Source: Bacteroidales bacterium UBA4347 (GTDB lineage Bacteria > Bacteroidota > Bacteroidia > Bacteroidales > P3). Taken from it: a stretch of DNA of 6,531 nt. The notes under the pieces were generated by a model, which saw nothing but the letters and a program-made list of their open reading frames with translations, was not told the DNA's origin and did no database searches. The position numbers and the translations under genes were made by a program. The DNA lies in the NCBI GenBank assembly GCA_002394185.1, contig DGTB01000009.1, positions 1 through 6,531 of the forward strand, in the 5' to 3' direction. Positions 1 to 6,310 of this stretch are shown here, one piece after another (position 1 is the stretch's first letter; each line of letters starts with the position of its first letter).

Positions 1-263
1 GCAGTGAAACGCACACCCATCTTGTCGAGGATGATACCGGCGAAGATCAGGAAGAATACATACACGTTCAGAAACACCTCGGCACCCTGCATCCTTCCGA
101 ACGACTCGCTATCCCACCCCCTCGTCTCCTGCATCAGGTCCTTGATAGGCGACAAAATGTCCATAAATACATAGCTGCAGAACATGGCCAACGCCAGCAG
201 CAGCAACGCTGTCCAACGCATTCCTGCGCTGTCTCTCAGTGTTTTGATACTTGTTTGTGTCAT
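1..263 (-). CDS. MFS transporter, N-terminal fragment (runs off left edge)
   Basis: Reading the minus strand from the ATG at 263-261 gives 87 complete codons with no stop before the window edge, so only the N-terminus is present. The product is probably an inner-membrane major facilitator superfamily transporter; the substrate cannot be told. A short cytoplasmic start (MTQTSIKTLRDSAGMRW) leads into a hydrophobic helix at about residues 17-36. A polar loop containing GWDSESFG follows, then a second helix at about 63-80. Helix 2 runs directly into AGIILDKMGVRF (residues 75-86), which matches the MFS motif A between TM2 and TM3 (G-x-x-L-D-K-x-G-x-R). No Shine-Dalgarno sequence precedes the start; the leader is AT-rich, as is normal in Bacteroidota. 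The gene is divergent from the secreted-protein gene at 416. The family is recognised from motif A plus helix layout; the rest of the protein lies outside. Confidence 0.85.
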   Translation of the reverse strand, partial: MTQTSIKTLRDSAGMRWTALLLLALAMFCSYVFMDILSPIKDLMQETRGWDSESFGRMQGAEVFLNVYVFFLIFAGIILDKMGVRFT

Positions 264-300
264 ACTATTATTATTTAATTATACATTTCAAACGGATTTG

Positions 301-329
301 CAAAAATACAAAATAATTATGACATACAA
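301..329 (-). promoter_or_regulatory. candidate Bacteroidota-type promoter for the MFS gene
   Basis: On the minus strand, TATTTTTG (308-301) fits the Bacteroidota -7 consensus TAnnTTTG. A TTG at 329-327 lies 18 nt upstream and could be a degenerate -33 element. Transcription would start roughly 30 nt before the MFS ATG. The region is AT-rich, so a chance match is possible. No comparably good -7 box was found for the divergent plus-strand gene; TATTTTTT at 387-394 is one base off consensus. Confidence 0.4.
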
Positions 330-415
330 CAGAACAAATGAAAAAAAATATAAAATAGTTCGTTTTCGGGTTCAAAGGCATGCAATTATTTTTTTTAAGC
401 GGCGTTATTATATAT

Positions 416-1402
416 ATGATGAAAAAAATTATTGCGATATTATGCCTGCTGTTGGCCGTCAGCCTGACAGCCTCGGCGCAGAACAGCCAGCTGACCCTCC
501 GCAAGGGTGACTACCGGATGGACGGGAACCTCGTCGTCACCAACGACAGCATCCTGCAACGTCTTCGAAGCGAACGCTTTGATGCCATCCGCCTGGAGAC
601 GCCACACAATGGTTTCAAACTGTTGAAGTCCCATTATTGGAGGGGGCAGAGTGAGGAGCCGGCCGATTGCGACGGTACGTTCGTCGTGGAAAAGGACGGC
701 CTCGTATGGCTTCGCGACGGCAACCGTATGTCCATCTACCGGCGTTGGGAGCCCGACTACTTGTTCCGGAACGACAAGGAGAGGATTGAGGTTGACGTCC
801 GACTGACCGACTTCGGCATGTACCACCCGCGCGGCGAGGACGACACCGCCACCAACCACCCCTACCCTGCCACAGCCATCGCATTCGATTATGCCGACGA
901 GGAGTACTATATCCCCATAGGCGACAGCGTGCCCTGGAACACCGAAGATGCAACGATTCACGACAGCGTACACCTCACCATCAGCATCCAGCGGGACCGA
1001 CGAGGCCCCCACGGCGAAAGTCCCTACACCGAGGTGGTGGCCTTGGAGCGCATCCGTGTGCCTGGCGAGGTGGACACCATCGGCCGCTTCGTCTGCTACA
1101 ACGGCGACACCGTCTGTTTCACCAACCGCGAAGCCAACTGGCAGGTGATCAACTACTCCGTTGGCGACCAACCGACCCTCCGCAACGGTTGGGACGACAT
1201 CGAGACGCTGCATATTCTTCATCTGCGTAAGCCCTTGGCCATAAAGATGATGGGTATGTTCTTCAAGTACGTGCAATATTACGACCGAGGCAACCGCCAA
1301 TGGACGGTAAAGTACTACCGCACAACTCCCAAGGACCTTGGCGCCCAAGGTGCCTGGCCCTCCGACCCAAGAACCATCTACCTGCAGGAAAGACGGTATT
1401 AG
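416..1402 (+). CDS. secreted protein of unknown function
   Basis: I do not recognise the family. The start is ATG at 416 (MMKK) or the adjacent ATG at 419 (MKK). The in-frame ATG at 380 is less likely because it would put a hydrophobic stretch ahead of the basic MKK. Numbered from 416, the product has 328 residues. Residues 3-21 form a type I signal peptide (KK, then hydrophobic AILCLLLAVSL, then TASA) with likely cleavage before Q22. Cys10 lies inside the hydrophobic core and is not a lipobox. The mature part of about 307 residues is polar and rich in D, R, Y and W, with no transmembrane helix and no T9SS sorting tail. It has three cysteines (85, 227, 234); the last two, in VCYNGDTVCF, could pair. 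The protein is probably periplasmic or surface-exposed. No Shine-Dalgarno sequence is seen. The stop codon lies inside the inverted repeat at 1395-1596, so the C-terminus ERRY may have been set by that element. Confidence 0.85.
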   Translation: MMKKIIAILCLLLAVSLTASAQNSQLTLRKGDYRMDGNLVVTNDSILQRLRSERFDAIRLETPHNGFKLLKSHYWRGQSEEPADCDGTFVVEKDGLVWLRDGNRMSIYRRWEPDYLFRNDKERIEVDVRLTDFGMYHPRGEDDTATNHPYPATAIAFDYADEEYYIPIGDSVPWNTEDATIHDSVHLTISIQRDRRGPHGESPYTEVVALERIRVPGEVDTIGRFVCYNGDTVCFTNREANWQVINYSVGDQPTLRNGWDDIETLHILHLRKPLAIKMMGMFFKYVQYYDRGNRQWTVKYYRTTPKDLGAQGAWPSDPRTIYLQERRY

Positions 1403-1596
1403 CAGCCCCGAAGGGGCGGCAGTCGTTAGCCGTGGGCATCTGCCCACGGGGAAGAGAAAATCATTTATACCGAGCCCCGCAGGGGCGGCACAGCTTTGGT
1501 GTCGCCCCTGCGGGGCTCTATTTTCCTTGGTGGCCAAGGCTACCGTGGGCTTGCGCCCACGGCTATTGACTGCCGTCCCTTTCGGGACTGCATACC
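1395..1596. repeat. compound inverted repeat of nested hairpins (REP/BIME- or MITE-like)
   Basis: The left arm (1395-1491) and the reverse complement of the right arm (1499-1596) carry the same modules in the same order. These are GGTAT and GCAG at the outer end, a GCCCC-GAA-GGGGC hairpin followed by GGCAGTC, a CCGTGGGC-N4-GCCCACGG hairpin (1430-1449; 1543-1562), an AT-richer spacer containing GAAAAT, and a GAGCCCCGCAGGGGCG unit. An 18-nt unit AGCCCCGMAGGGGCGGCA occurs at 1404-1421 and 1473-1490. Inverted versions occur at 1500-1517 (one further change) and 1571-1589 (19 nt, several changes). The outer left hairpin has GCCCC/GGGGC; the outer right has GTCCC/GGGAC, a paired change that keeps the stem. 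The right arm alone carries an extra hairpin, CCTTGG-TGG-CCAAGG (1525-1539). The element fills the gap between two convergent genes. No transposase is encoded in it; open frames across it are not credible proteins. Confidence 0.88.
1472..1518. terminator. central 20-bp stem-loop of the compound repeat, possible bidirectional terminator
   Basis: Bases 1472-1487 pair perfectly with 1503-1518 (16 bp, almost all GC). The stem extends inward by one G-T wobble and three more pairs, to 1491/1499, around a 7-nt loop. It lies between the converging ends of the secreted-protein gene and tyrS, where both transcripts need to end. On the plus strand it is followed only by TATTTT, and on the minus strand by no good T-run, so classical intrinsic termination is not assured. 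The stem is certain; the terminator role is inferred. Confidence 0.5.
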
Positions 1597-1597
1597 T

Positions 1598-2875
1598 TTA
1601 TTCCACGTTGAGGATGTAGTAGTTCTTCTTGCCTTTCTGCACGAGGATGCAGCCGCTGGCGAGGATGTCGGCGGCGGTGAGGGTGGCGCCCTCGCCGACC
1701 TTCTGCTTGTTGACGGAGATGGAGTTCTGCTTCAGCTCGCGGCGGATTTCGCCCTTGCTGGCGAACATGCCCACCTCGGCGGCGAGGTCGACCAGCGAGG
1801 CGCCGGCCTCGATGGCGCTACGGCTGACGCTGAACTGCGGCACACCGTCGAAGACGCTCATCAGCGTGGCGCGGTCGAGGGCGTTGAGCTGCTCGGTAGT
1901 GGCCTTGCCGAAGAGCAGTTCGCTGGCGGCGATGGCGGTGTTGTAGGCCTCTTCGCCGTGCACGCGGATGGTGATGTCCTTAGCCAGGGCCTTCTGCAGG
2001 ATGCGCTGCTCGGGGGCTTCGGCATGCTGTTTCTCCAGGGCGTCAATCTCCTCCTTGCTGAAGAGGGTGAAGATGCGGATGTACTTGGCTGTGTCGACGT
2101 CGGAGCAGTTGAGCCAGAACTGGTAGAACTTGTAGGGGCTGGTCTTCTCGGGGTCGAGCCACACGTTGCCGCCCTCGGTCTTACCGAACTTGGTGCCGTC
2201 GGCCTTGGTGATGAGCGGGCAGGTGAGGGCGAAAGCCTCGCCTCCTTCCATGCGGCGGATGAGCTCGGTGCCGGTGGTGATGTTGCCCCATTGGTCGCTG
2301 CCGCCCATCTGCAGCTTGCAGCCCTTGGTGCGGTAGAGGGTCAAGAAGTCGTAGCCCTGCAGGAGCTGGTAGCTGAACTCGGTGAACGAAATGCCCGTCT
2401 CCATGCGTTTCTTCACGCTGTCCTTGGTCATCATGTAGTTGACGGTGATGTGCTTGCCCACGTCGCGGATGAAATCGAGGAAAAGGTAGTCCTTCATCCA
2501 GTCGTAGTTGTTGAGGATTTCGGCTCCGTTGACGGGGTTGTCGAAGTCGAGGAAGCGCTCCAGCTGATGGCGGATGCATTGCACGTTGTGCTGAATCTCC
2601 TCGGGGGTGAGCAGTTTGCGCTCGGCGGCCTTGAAGGAGGGGTCGCCGATCATGCCGGTGGCGCCGCCCACGACGGCCAGGGGCTTGTGTCCAGCCATCT
2701 GGAGATGCTTCAGCAGCATGATGGAGACGAGGTGGCCGATATGCAGCGAGTCGGCCGTGGGGTCGATGCCCACGTAGGCCGTGGTGACCTCTTTGTTGAG
2801 CTGTTCCTCGGTGCCGGGCATCATGTCGTGGATCATGCCACGCCATTTCAGTTCTTCTACTAAGTTTTTGTCCAT
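1598..2875 (-). CDS. tyrS: tyrosyl-tRNA synthetase
   Basis: A cytoplasmic class I aminoacyl-tRNA synthetase that charges tRNA-Tyr with tyrosine using ATP. The product is complete at 425 residues, the usual length of bacterial TyrRS. The N-terminal catalytic Rossmann domain shows YVGIDPTADSLHIGHL (residues 34-49) with the HIGH signature at 45-48. The tyrosine-pocket segment SYQLLQGYDF includes Y169, Q173 and D176. GGSDQWGNI (191-199) follows, then the KMSKS-equivalent KFGKT at 229-233. The C-terminal S4-type RNA-binding domain spans about residues 350-416 (ASLVDLAAEVGMFASKGEIR onward). All key catalytic motifs are intact. The start at 2875 gives the normal MDKNLVEELKWRGM beginning. The upstream propeller gene on the same strand ends in a strong terminator, so tyrS probably has its own promoter in the AT-rich stretch 2876-2920, although I see no convincing -7/-33 pair there. 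Confidence 0.98.
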   Translation of the reverse strand: MDKNLVEELKWRGMIHDMMPGTEEQLNKEVTTAYVGIDPTADSLHIGHLVSIMLLKHLQMAGHKPLAVVGGATGMIGDPSFKAAERKLLTPEEIQHNVQCIRHQLERFLDFDNPVNGAEILNNYDWMKDYLFLDFIRDVGKHITVNYMMTKDSVKKRMETGISFTEFSYQLLQGYDFLTLYRTKGCKLQMGGSDQWGNITTGTELIRRMEGGEAFALTCPLITKADGTKFGKTEGGNVWLDPEKTSPYKFYQFWLNCSDVDTAKYIRIFTLFSKEEIDALEKQHAEAPEQRILQKALAKDITIRVHGEEAYNTAIAASELLFGKATTEQLNALDRATLMSVFDGVPQFSVSRSAIEAGASLVDLAAEVGMFASKGEIRRELKQNSISVNKQKVGEGATLTAADILASGCILVQKGKKNYYILNVE

Positions 2876-2894
2876 CGAATGATATAAAATATAT

Positions 2895-2914
2895 ATATTA
2901 TGAATTCATATTAT
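2895..2914. other. AT-rich dyad upstream of tyrS
   Basis: TATGAATTCATA (2899-2910) is a perfect 12-bp palindrome. It extends to 20 bp (2895-2914) with nine of ten pairs intact. It sits 20-40 nt upstream of the tyrS start, between that start and the terminator of the preceding gene, where an operator or promoter would be expected. In such AT-rich DNA a palindrome of this size can also arise by chance. Confidence 0.35.
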
Positions 2915-2920
2915 TTTAAT

Positions 2921-2955
2921 AAAAAAGAGGTACTGCCGTGGGCGGTACCTCTTTT
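2921..2955 (-). terminator. intrinsic terminator of the propeller gene
   Basis: GAGGTAC (2927-2933) pairs with GTACCTC (2945-2951). The stem continues inward with one wobble and GCC/GGC around a GTG loop, and outward with AAAA/TTTT. On the minus strand the stem is followed by a T-run (CTCTTTTTTATT), starting about 17 nt after the stop codon of the 2972-6199 gene. This is a textbook rho-independent terminator for that gene. It separates its transcript from tyrS on the same strand. The A/T flanks make it potentially active in both directions. Confidence 0.9.
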
Positions 2956-2971
2956 CTTGCTTTACGCCCTT

Positions 2972-5900
2972 TTAGCGAACGACCATCTTGACAGCGGAGG
3001 TGTGGCCTCCGATAATGACGTTGACCAGATACATGCCCTTGTTCATGCCGGAGCAGTCGAGGGTGTAGCTGTGCTCGCCTTCGGCAACGTAGCCGAGGTT
3101 GCGATCCACCACGACGCGGCCGTTGAGGTCGTAGACGCGGAGGATGGCGGTGCCGGCAACCTGAGCATTGATGCTGACATTGGTCTCATTATAGACAGGG
3201 TTCGGGGAGAGCTTGACACTGTTCAGACCGGTGCTGTGCACGGTGGGGATAACGACGGGCTCGTACTCGTTGGAGTCGACCACCTCGTTGGTGAAGTCGG
3301 TGACATACTGCATATCCATGAAGACTCCACGGCCGTAGGTGCCGAAGTACATGGCGCGCGGCCATTTGGTCTTGGCAAAGACGTAGTTGTTGGCGGTGAT
3401 ACCGGTGTGGGTCAGGTTGCGACGGATAGGCTTGTTGTCGGTCTGCTGGATGATGGTAGTCACAGGAATGCCGCTGAGTTTGTCGTAAGCCACCCAGTTG
3501 CCATTGCCTCTCTTCATGAAGACGCCGTTGTCGGTACCGACATAGATGGTGCCGGTGGAATCCTCGACGATAGCGGTATAGACAGGCAGGGTAGGATCGC
3601 TAAGGGGCATCTCGGTGAGAACACAATTCTCTGCAGCAACGGTGCAGGCGCTGTCAACAATGGCGAAGTTGGCCATATTGTTGTTGTAGCCTTCGAAGGT
3701 GAGCAGCAGGCGGTCGGCGCTGTCGCGGCCATCGTAGATCATGTTGCTGACGGAACGGGGCAGCCAGACGGAACCGTTGAACTGGAGCGTGTCGAACTGC
3801 AACAGAGGCATGGTCAGTTCAAACTTGTGGTCGTCGACAATATCATTGATTGCCTTGGTGAAGTCGATGGTCTCGAAGCCGCTGATGCGGACAATCATAG
3901 ACTTGTCGTTCTCGATGTCATAGACGCAGACGAAGACATGGAGGCCGTCCTTGCTGAAGATAGCCTGGCGGGGATACATGTTGTAGGTGGGGGAACCCTC
4001 GATGTGCTTGACGCTATAGATGGGCGACCAGTAGTGGAAACGCTCATAGACATCCGCAGTCACATTGGGGACGGGCTGACCTTCGGGAGTCATAATCTCG
4101 GAAAGGTTGAACACCTTCGTGAAGTCCTCGATATCCCAGGAGAGCCAAACCTTGCGGTCGTAACGGGTCACACCATTGGCGGTAACCTCTTGGTCGCCGA
4201 TGAGGAGCATACGGGCCTGGATGGGGTTGATGACAGTCACAGAATCCTTGGCCTTCTGATTGGACTTGAACACATACTCGAAGGGGTAGTCGGCGTTGCC
4301 GCGGCTGCCGAAGATGGCCTTGTCGTTGCGCAGGATTTGGAATTTGCTGCCACGATTGGCGCCATTGGCGGTGTCGTTCAGCCAGATCTGCTTCCACTCG
4401 CCATTCACTTGGCGGAAGATGTATCCGAGGGTGTCGACAGCCATGGTGACATAGCGGTTGAAGGATTCATTGTTCTCGGTCTCCCAGAGGGAGATGGAAC
4501 CGATGGTGGGGCCGGAGGCAATCTGGTTGGTGAGGAGGTTGGTACCAATGGTCCAGGTGTTGGTGTTGGTGTAGTTGAGGTAATCGGAATAGGAACGGCC
4601 CAGCACGTTGATGTCGGAGGTGGTGAAGATGGTGCGGCGCTGATGAGGCCAAACCTGCTGGAAGGACGAAGCAGCGACGGCGCCGCCGTTGCCGTTCCAC
4701 AGGATGTTGGCATCGTGGTTGAGGCTGCCGAGCGAACCGTCGTCATACCAAGAGAGGCTGGCGCTGCCGCCAAAGTGGTCGAGGTGGGTCTCGATGACAG
4801 GGCAGGCGTTCTTGTTGGCGCCCATGATGAGCGTGCCGTCGGGGCAGACAGCGAGGCTGTTGACCTGCAGGGTATTCAGACCGCGGTTGATGTTCTCGAT
4901 AGCGGCGAAACCGTTGTGGCCATAGTACTTGGAGGAATAGATGCCGCCGTCGGTGGCAAAGAAAACGGTGTGGTAGGCTTCGGTGCCGTCAATGTGGTAG
5001 ACGGGGATAATCTGGTGGATGCCGGAATGGACAAAGCTGGTGTTGCTGAAGACCGTGCCCATATAGTCGCCGTAGTTGAGCTCATACTCGTTGGCCGAGG
5101 AGGTGGTCCACTGGAAGTAGGAGCCGTCGCTGTAGCCCTCGCCAAGCATAACCAAGGAGCCGCCGATGATGACACGACGGGGATTCTCGGGGTCAACGGC
5201 GATAGCACCGCAATTCCGGCCGCTGTTGGTGGTGAAGGGTCTGATGGTGGAAGTCGTCAGGGTGTGCCAGTTCTGCTCATTGTTGGTCATGTAGAGCGCA
5301 TCCATCATGCCGTACTGGTTGACGACCATCGCATAGAGGAAGATGGTGTCGGTCTGCGAGACGGCGAGCTTGATGGCCACATTGGAACCGCCGAAAGCCG
5401 AATTGGAGGAGGAAATGTTGATTGCACGCAGGTTGGCAGCCGAAGCGGCGACATCGCCGATGCGATAGAGCTGGTTGCCGCTGCTGAAGAAAGCGGTCTT
5501 GGTGGGACGCGAGACAACCATCTCGTCCACGCGGCCGGCATAGACGCGCGTCGGAGTGGCGTTCCAGTTGTCGCTGCCGTCGGCTATCACCCAGCGGTAG
5601 AGGCCGCTGTTGGTACCGGCATAGAGGTACGTGCTGTTGCCGTCATGGTAGACAGCCAGAGTGTTGATCACATTGAAGTTGGTGTCGGAGACAGTGCTGG
5701 TAGTGGGGATGAGCTTGAACTCGCTCGTGGAGGGAATGTAGCGGTAGAGGCCCATGCCCTTGCGCGACATGGGGGCGTAGTTGGTACCGTAGGCATAGTC
5801 GTCGCTACCGGTGCCGATGTAGAGCTCGTTGTTTTTGCCCTGCACCATGCAGCTGATGGGGAGCGAGATTTCCTTGCCGTTCTGCACGAATGGCACATGG

Positions 5901-6199
5901 TGCCAGGTGTCAAAGCTGTTGGAGAGCAGTTCGGCGCGGGTTTCATCGAAGCCCAGGTTGTCGTAGAGGTTGCGGAGAATCTCGACGCTCTGGCTCCTCA
6001 GGAAGAGGCCGCCGGTGGCAGCACCTGCATAGAGCGTGTTGCGGCTTGTGTCCTGACGGTCGACAACGATGCTCGAAATCTCACCGCCGACATTGTCAGG
6101 TCCGATTTCATAGAATCCGCCGGTTTGGGCGTTCGCAACGCCTCCGGCCAAAGTCAAAAGGCCTACATACAAGCCGAGAAGTACTTTGTTTCTTTTCAT
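2972..6199 (-). CDS. T9SS-secreted beta-propeller-like protein with C-terminal sorting domain
   Basis: The protein has 1075 residues. A Sec signal peptide (MKRNKVLLGLYVGLLTLAGG, then VANA, cut before Q25) starts it. The last 80 or so residues (993-1075) are a type A Por/T9SS sorting domain: LSPNPVYNETNV, then LRVYDLNGRVV, GMYLVNV and the terminal VKMVVR. It should therefore cross the outer membrane through the type IX system and be surface-anchored or released after tail removal. The body carries recurring blade-like strands typical of BNR/sialidase/sortilin-type propellers: NTLYAGAATGGLFLR (54-68), ELYIGTG (125-131), YLYAGTNSGLYRW (191-203), VDPENPRRVIIGG (335-347), VFFATDGGIYSS (412-423), TIYVGTDNGVFMK (884-896) and AMYFGTYGRGVFM (949-961). 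The segment 500-870 is less clearly repetitive. No catalytic motif is recognised, so enzyme, adhesin or binding scaffold are all possible. It is monocistronic, with its own promoter and terminator. Confidence 0.93.
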   Translation of the reverse strand: MKRNKVLLGLYVGLLTLAGGVANAQTGGFYEIGPDNVGGEISSIVVDRQDTSRNTLYAGAATGGLFLRSQSVEILRNLYDNLGFDETRAELLSNSFDTWHHVPFVQNGKEISLPISCMVQGKNNELYIGTGSDDYAYGTNYAPMSRKGMGLYRYIPSTSEFKLIPTTSTVSDTNFNVINTLAVYHDGNSTYLYAGTNSGLYRWVIADGSDNWNATPTRVYAGRVDEMVVSRPTKTAFFSSGNQLYRIGDVAASAANLRAINISSSNSAFGGSNVAIKLAVSQTDTIFLYAMVVNQYGMMDALYMTNNEQNWHTLTTSTIRPFTTNSGRNCGAIAVDPENPRRVIIGGSLVMLGEGYSDGSYFQWTTSSANEYELNYGDYMGTVFSNTSFVHSGIHQIIPVYHIDGTEAYHTVFFATDGGIYSSKYYGHNGFAAIENINRGLNTLQVNSLAVCPDGTLIMGANKNACPVIETHLDHFGGSASLSWYDDGSLGSLNHDANILWNGNGGAVAASSFQQVWPHQRRTIFTTSDINVLGRSYSDYLNYTNTNTWTIGTNLLTNQIASGPTIGSISLWETENNESFNRYVTMAVDTLGYIFRQVNGEWKQIWLNDTANGANRGSKFQILRNDKAIFGSRGNADYPFEYVFKSNQKAKDSVTVINPIQARMLLIGDQEVTANGVTRYDRKVWLSWDIEDFTKVFNLSEIMTPEGQPVPNVTADVYERFHYWSPIYSVKHIEGSPTYNMYPRQAIFSKDGLHVFVCVYDIENDKSMIVRISGFETIDFTKAINDIVDDHKFELTMPLLQFDTLQFNGSVWLPRSVSNMIYDGRDSADRLLLTFEGYNNNMANFAIVDSACTVAAENCVLTEMPLSDPTLPVYTAIVEDSTGTIYVGTDNGVFMKRGNGNWVAYDKLSGIPVTTIIQQTDNKPIRRNLTHTGITANNYVFAKTKWPRAMYFGTYGRGVFMDMQYVTDFTNEVVDSNEYEPVVIPTVHSTGLNSVKLSPNPVYNETNVSINAQVAGTAILRVYDLNGRVVVDRNLGYVAEGEHSYTLDCSGMNKGMYLVNVIIGGHTSAVKMVVR

Positions 6200-6252
6200 A
6201 AGTTATTAATAATTAATTAGATATTTTATTTTTCTTTTTCACAATTAATGTA

Positions 6253-6260
6253 CAAAGATA
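6253..6260 (-). promoter_or_regulatory. -7 promoter element of the propeller gene
   Basis: The minus strand reads TATCTTTG here, an exact match to the Bacteroidota -7 consensus TAnnTTTG, ending 53 nt before the ATG at 6199. Transcription would start around 6246, giving an AT-rich leader of roughly 45 nt without a Shine-Dalgarno sequence. The expected -33 position (about 6280-6284) reads TTATT, a poor match to TTTG, so the promoter may rely on an activator. Confidence 0.65.
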
Positions 6261-6261
6261 C

Positions 6262-6300
6262 ACATTTTTCCGAATATATAATAAAATAGTTACATTTTTC
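6262..6300 (-). repeat. 9-bp direct repeat next to the promoter
   Basis: ACATTTTTC occurs at 6262-6270 and 6292-6300 (GAAAAATGT twice on the transcribed-gene strand). The copies are exactly 30 bp apart, close to three helical turns, and lie immediately upstream of the TATCTTTG box. The spacing and position suit tandem regulator sites on one DNA face, but the motif is AT-rich and chance is possible. Confidence 0.4.
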
Positions 6301-6310
6301 TAAAAAAAAG

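Noticed and set aside
184..510. 108-residue plus-strand frame starting inside the MFS gene
   Set aside because: Antisense to the MFS N-terminus, then crosses the AT-rich divergent promoter gap and overlaps the signal peptide of the secreted protein in another frame.
1404..1490. CRISPR-like repeat array
   Set aside because: The repeated unit is a short self-complementary 18-mer occurring twice in each orientation with unequal spacing, not regularly spaced direct repeats with unique spacers; no cas genes.
440..1537. 365-residue minus-strand open frame opposite the secreted-protein gene
   Set aside because: Aligned antisense shadow starting inside the repeat; the plus-strand frame has a convincing signal peptide, this one does not.
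1300..1619. Short plus-strand frames across the repeat (APKGRQSLAVGICPRG-type sequences)
   Set aside because: They are translations of the GC-rich hairpin repeat; the same palindromic units dictate the residues.
1496..2863. 455-residue plus-strand open frame antisense to tyrS
   Set aside because: Shadow of tyrS in aligned codon register; it begins inside the palindromic repeat and its composition is unnaturally rich in V, A, L, G and D.
2900..6220. 1106-residue plus-strand open frame antisense to the propeller gene
   Set aside because: It is in exact codon register with the minus-strand gene, whose signal peptide and T9SS tail are unmistakable. The antisense translation is a low-complexity V/G/D/A-rich sequence explained by codon bias.
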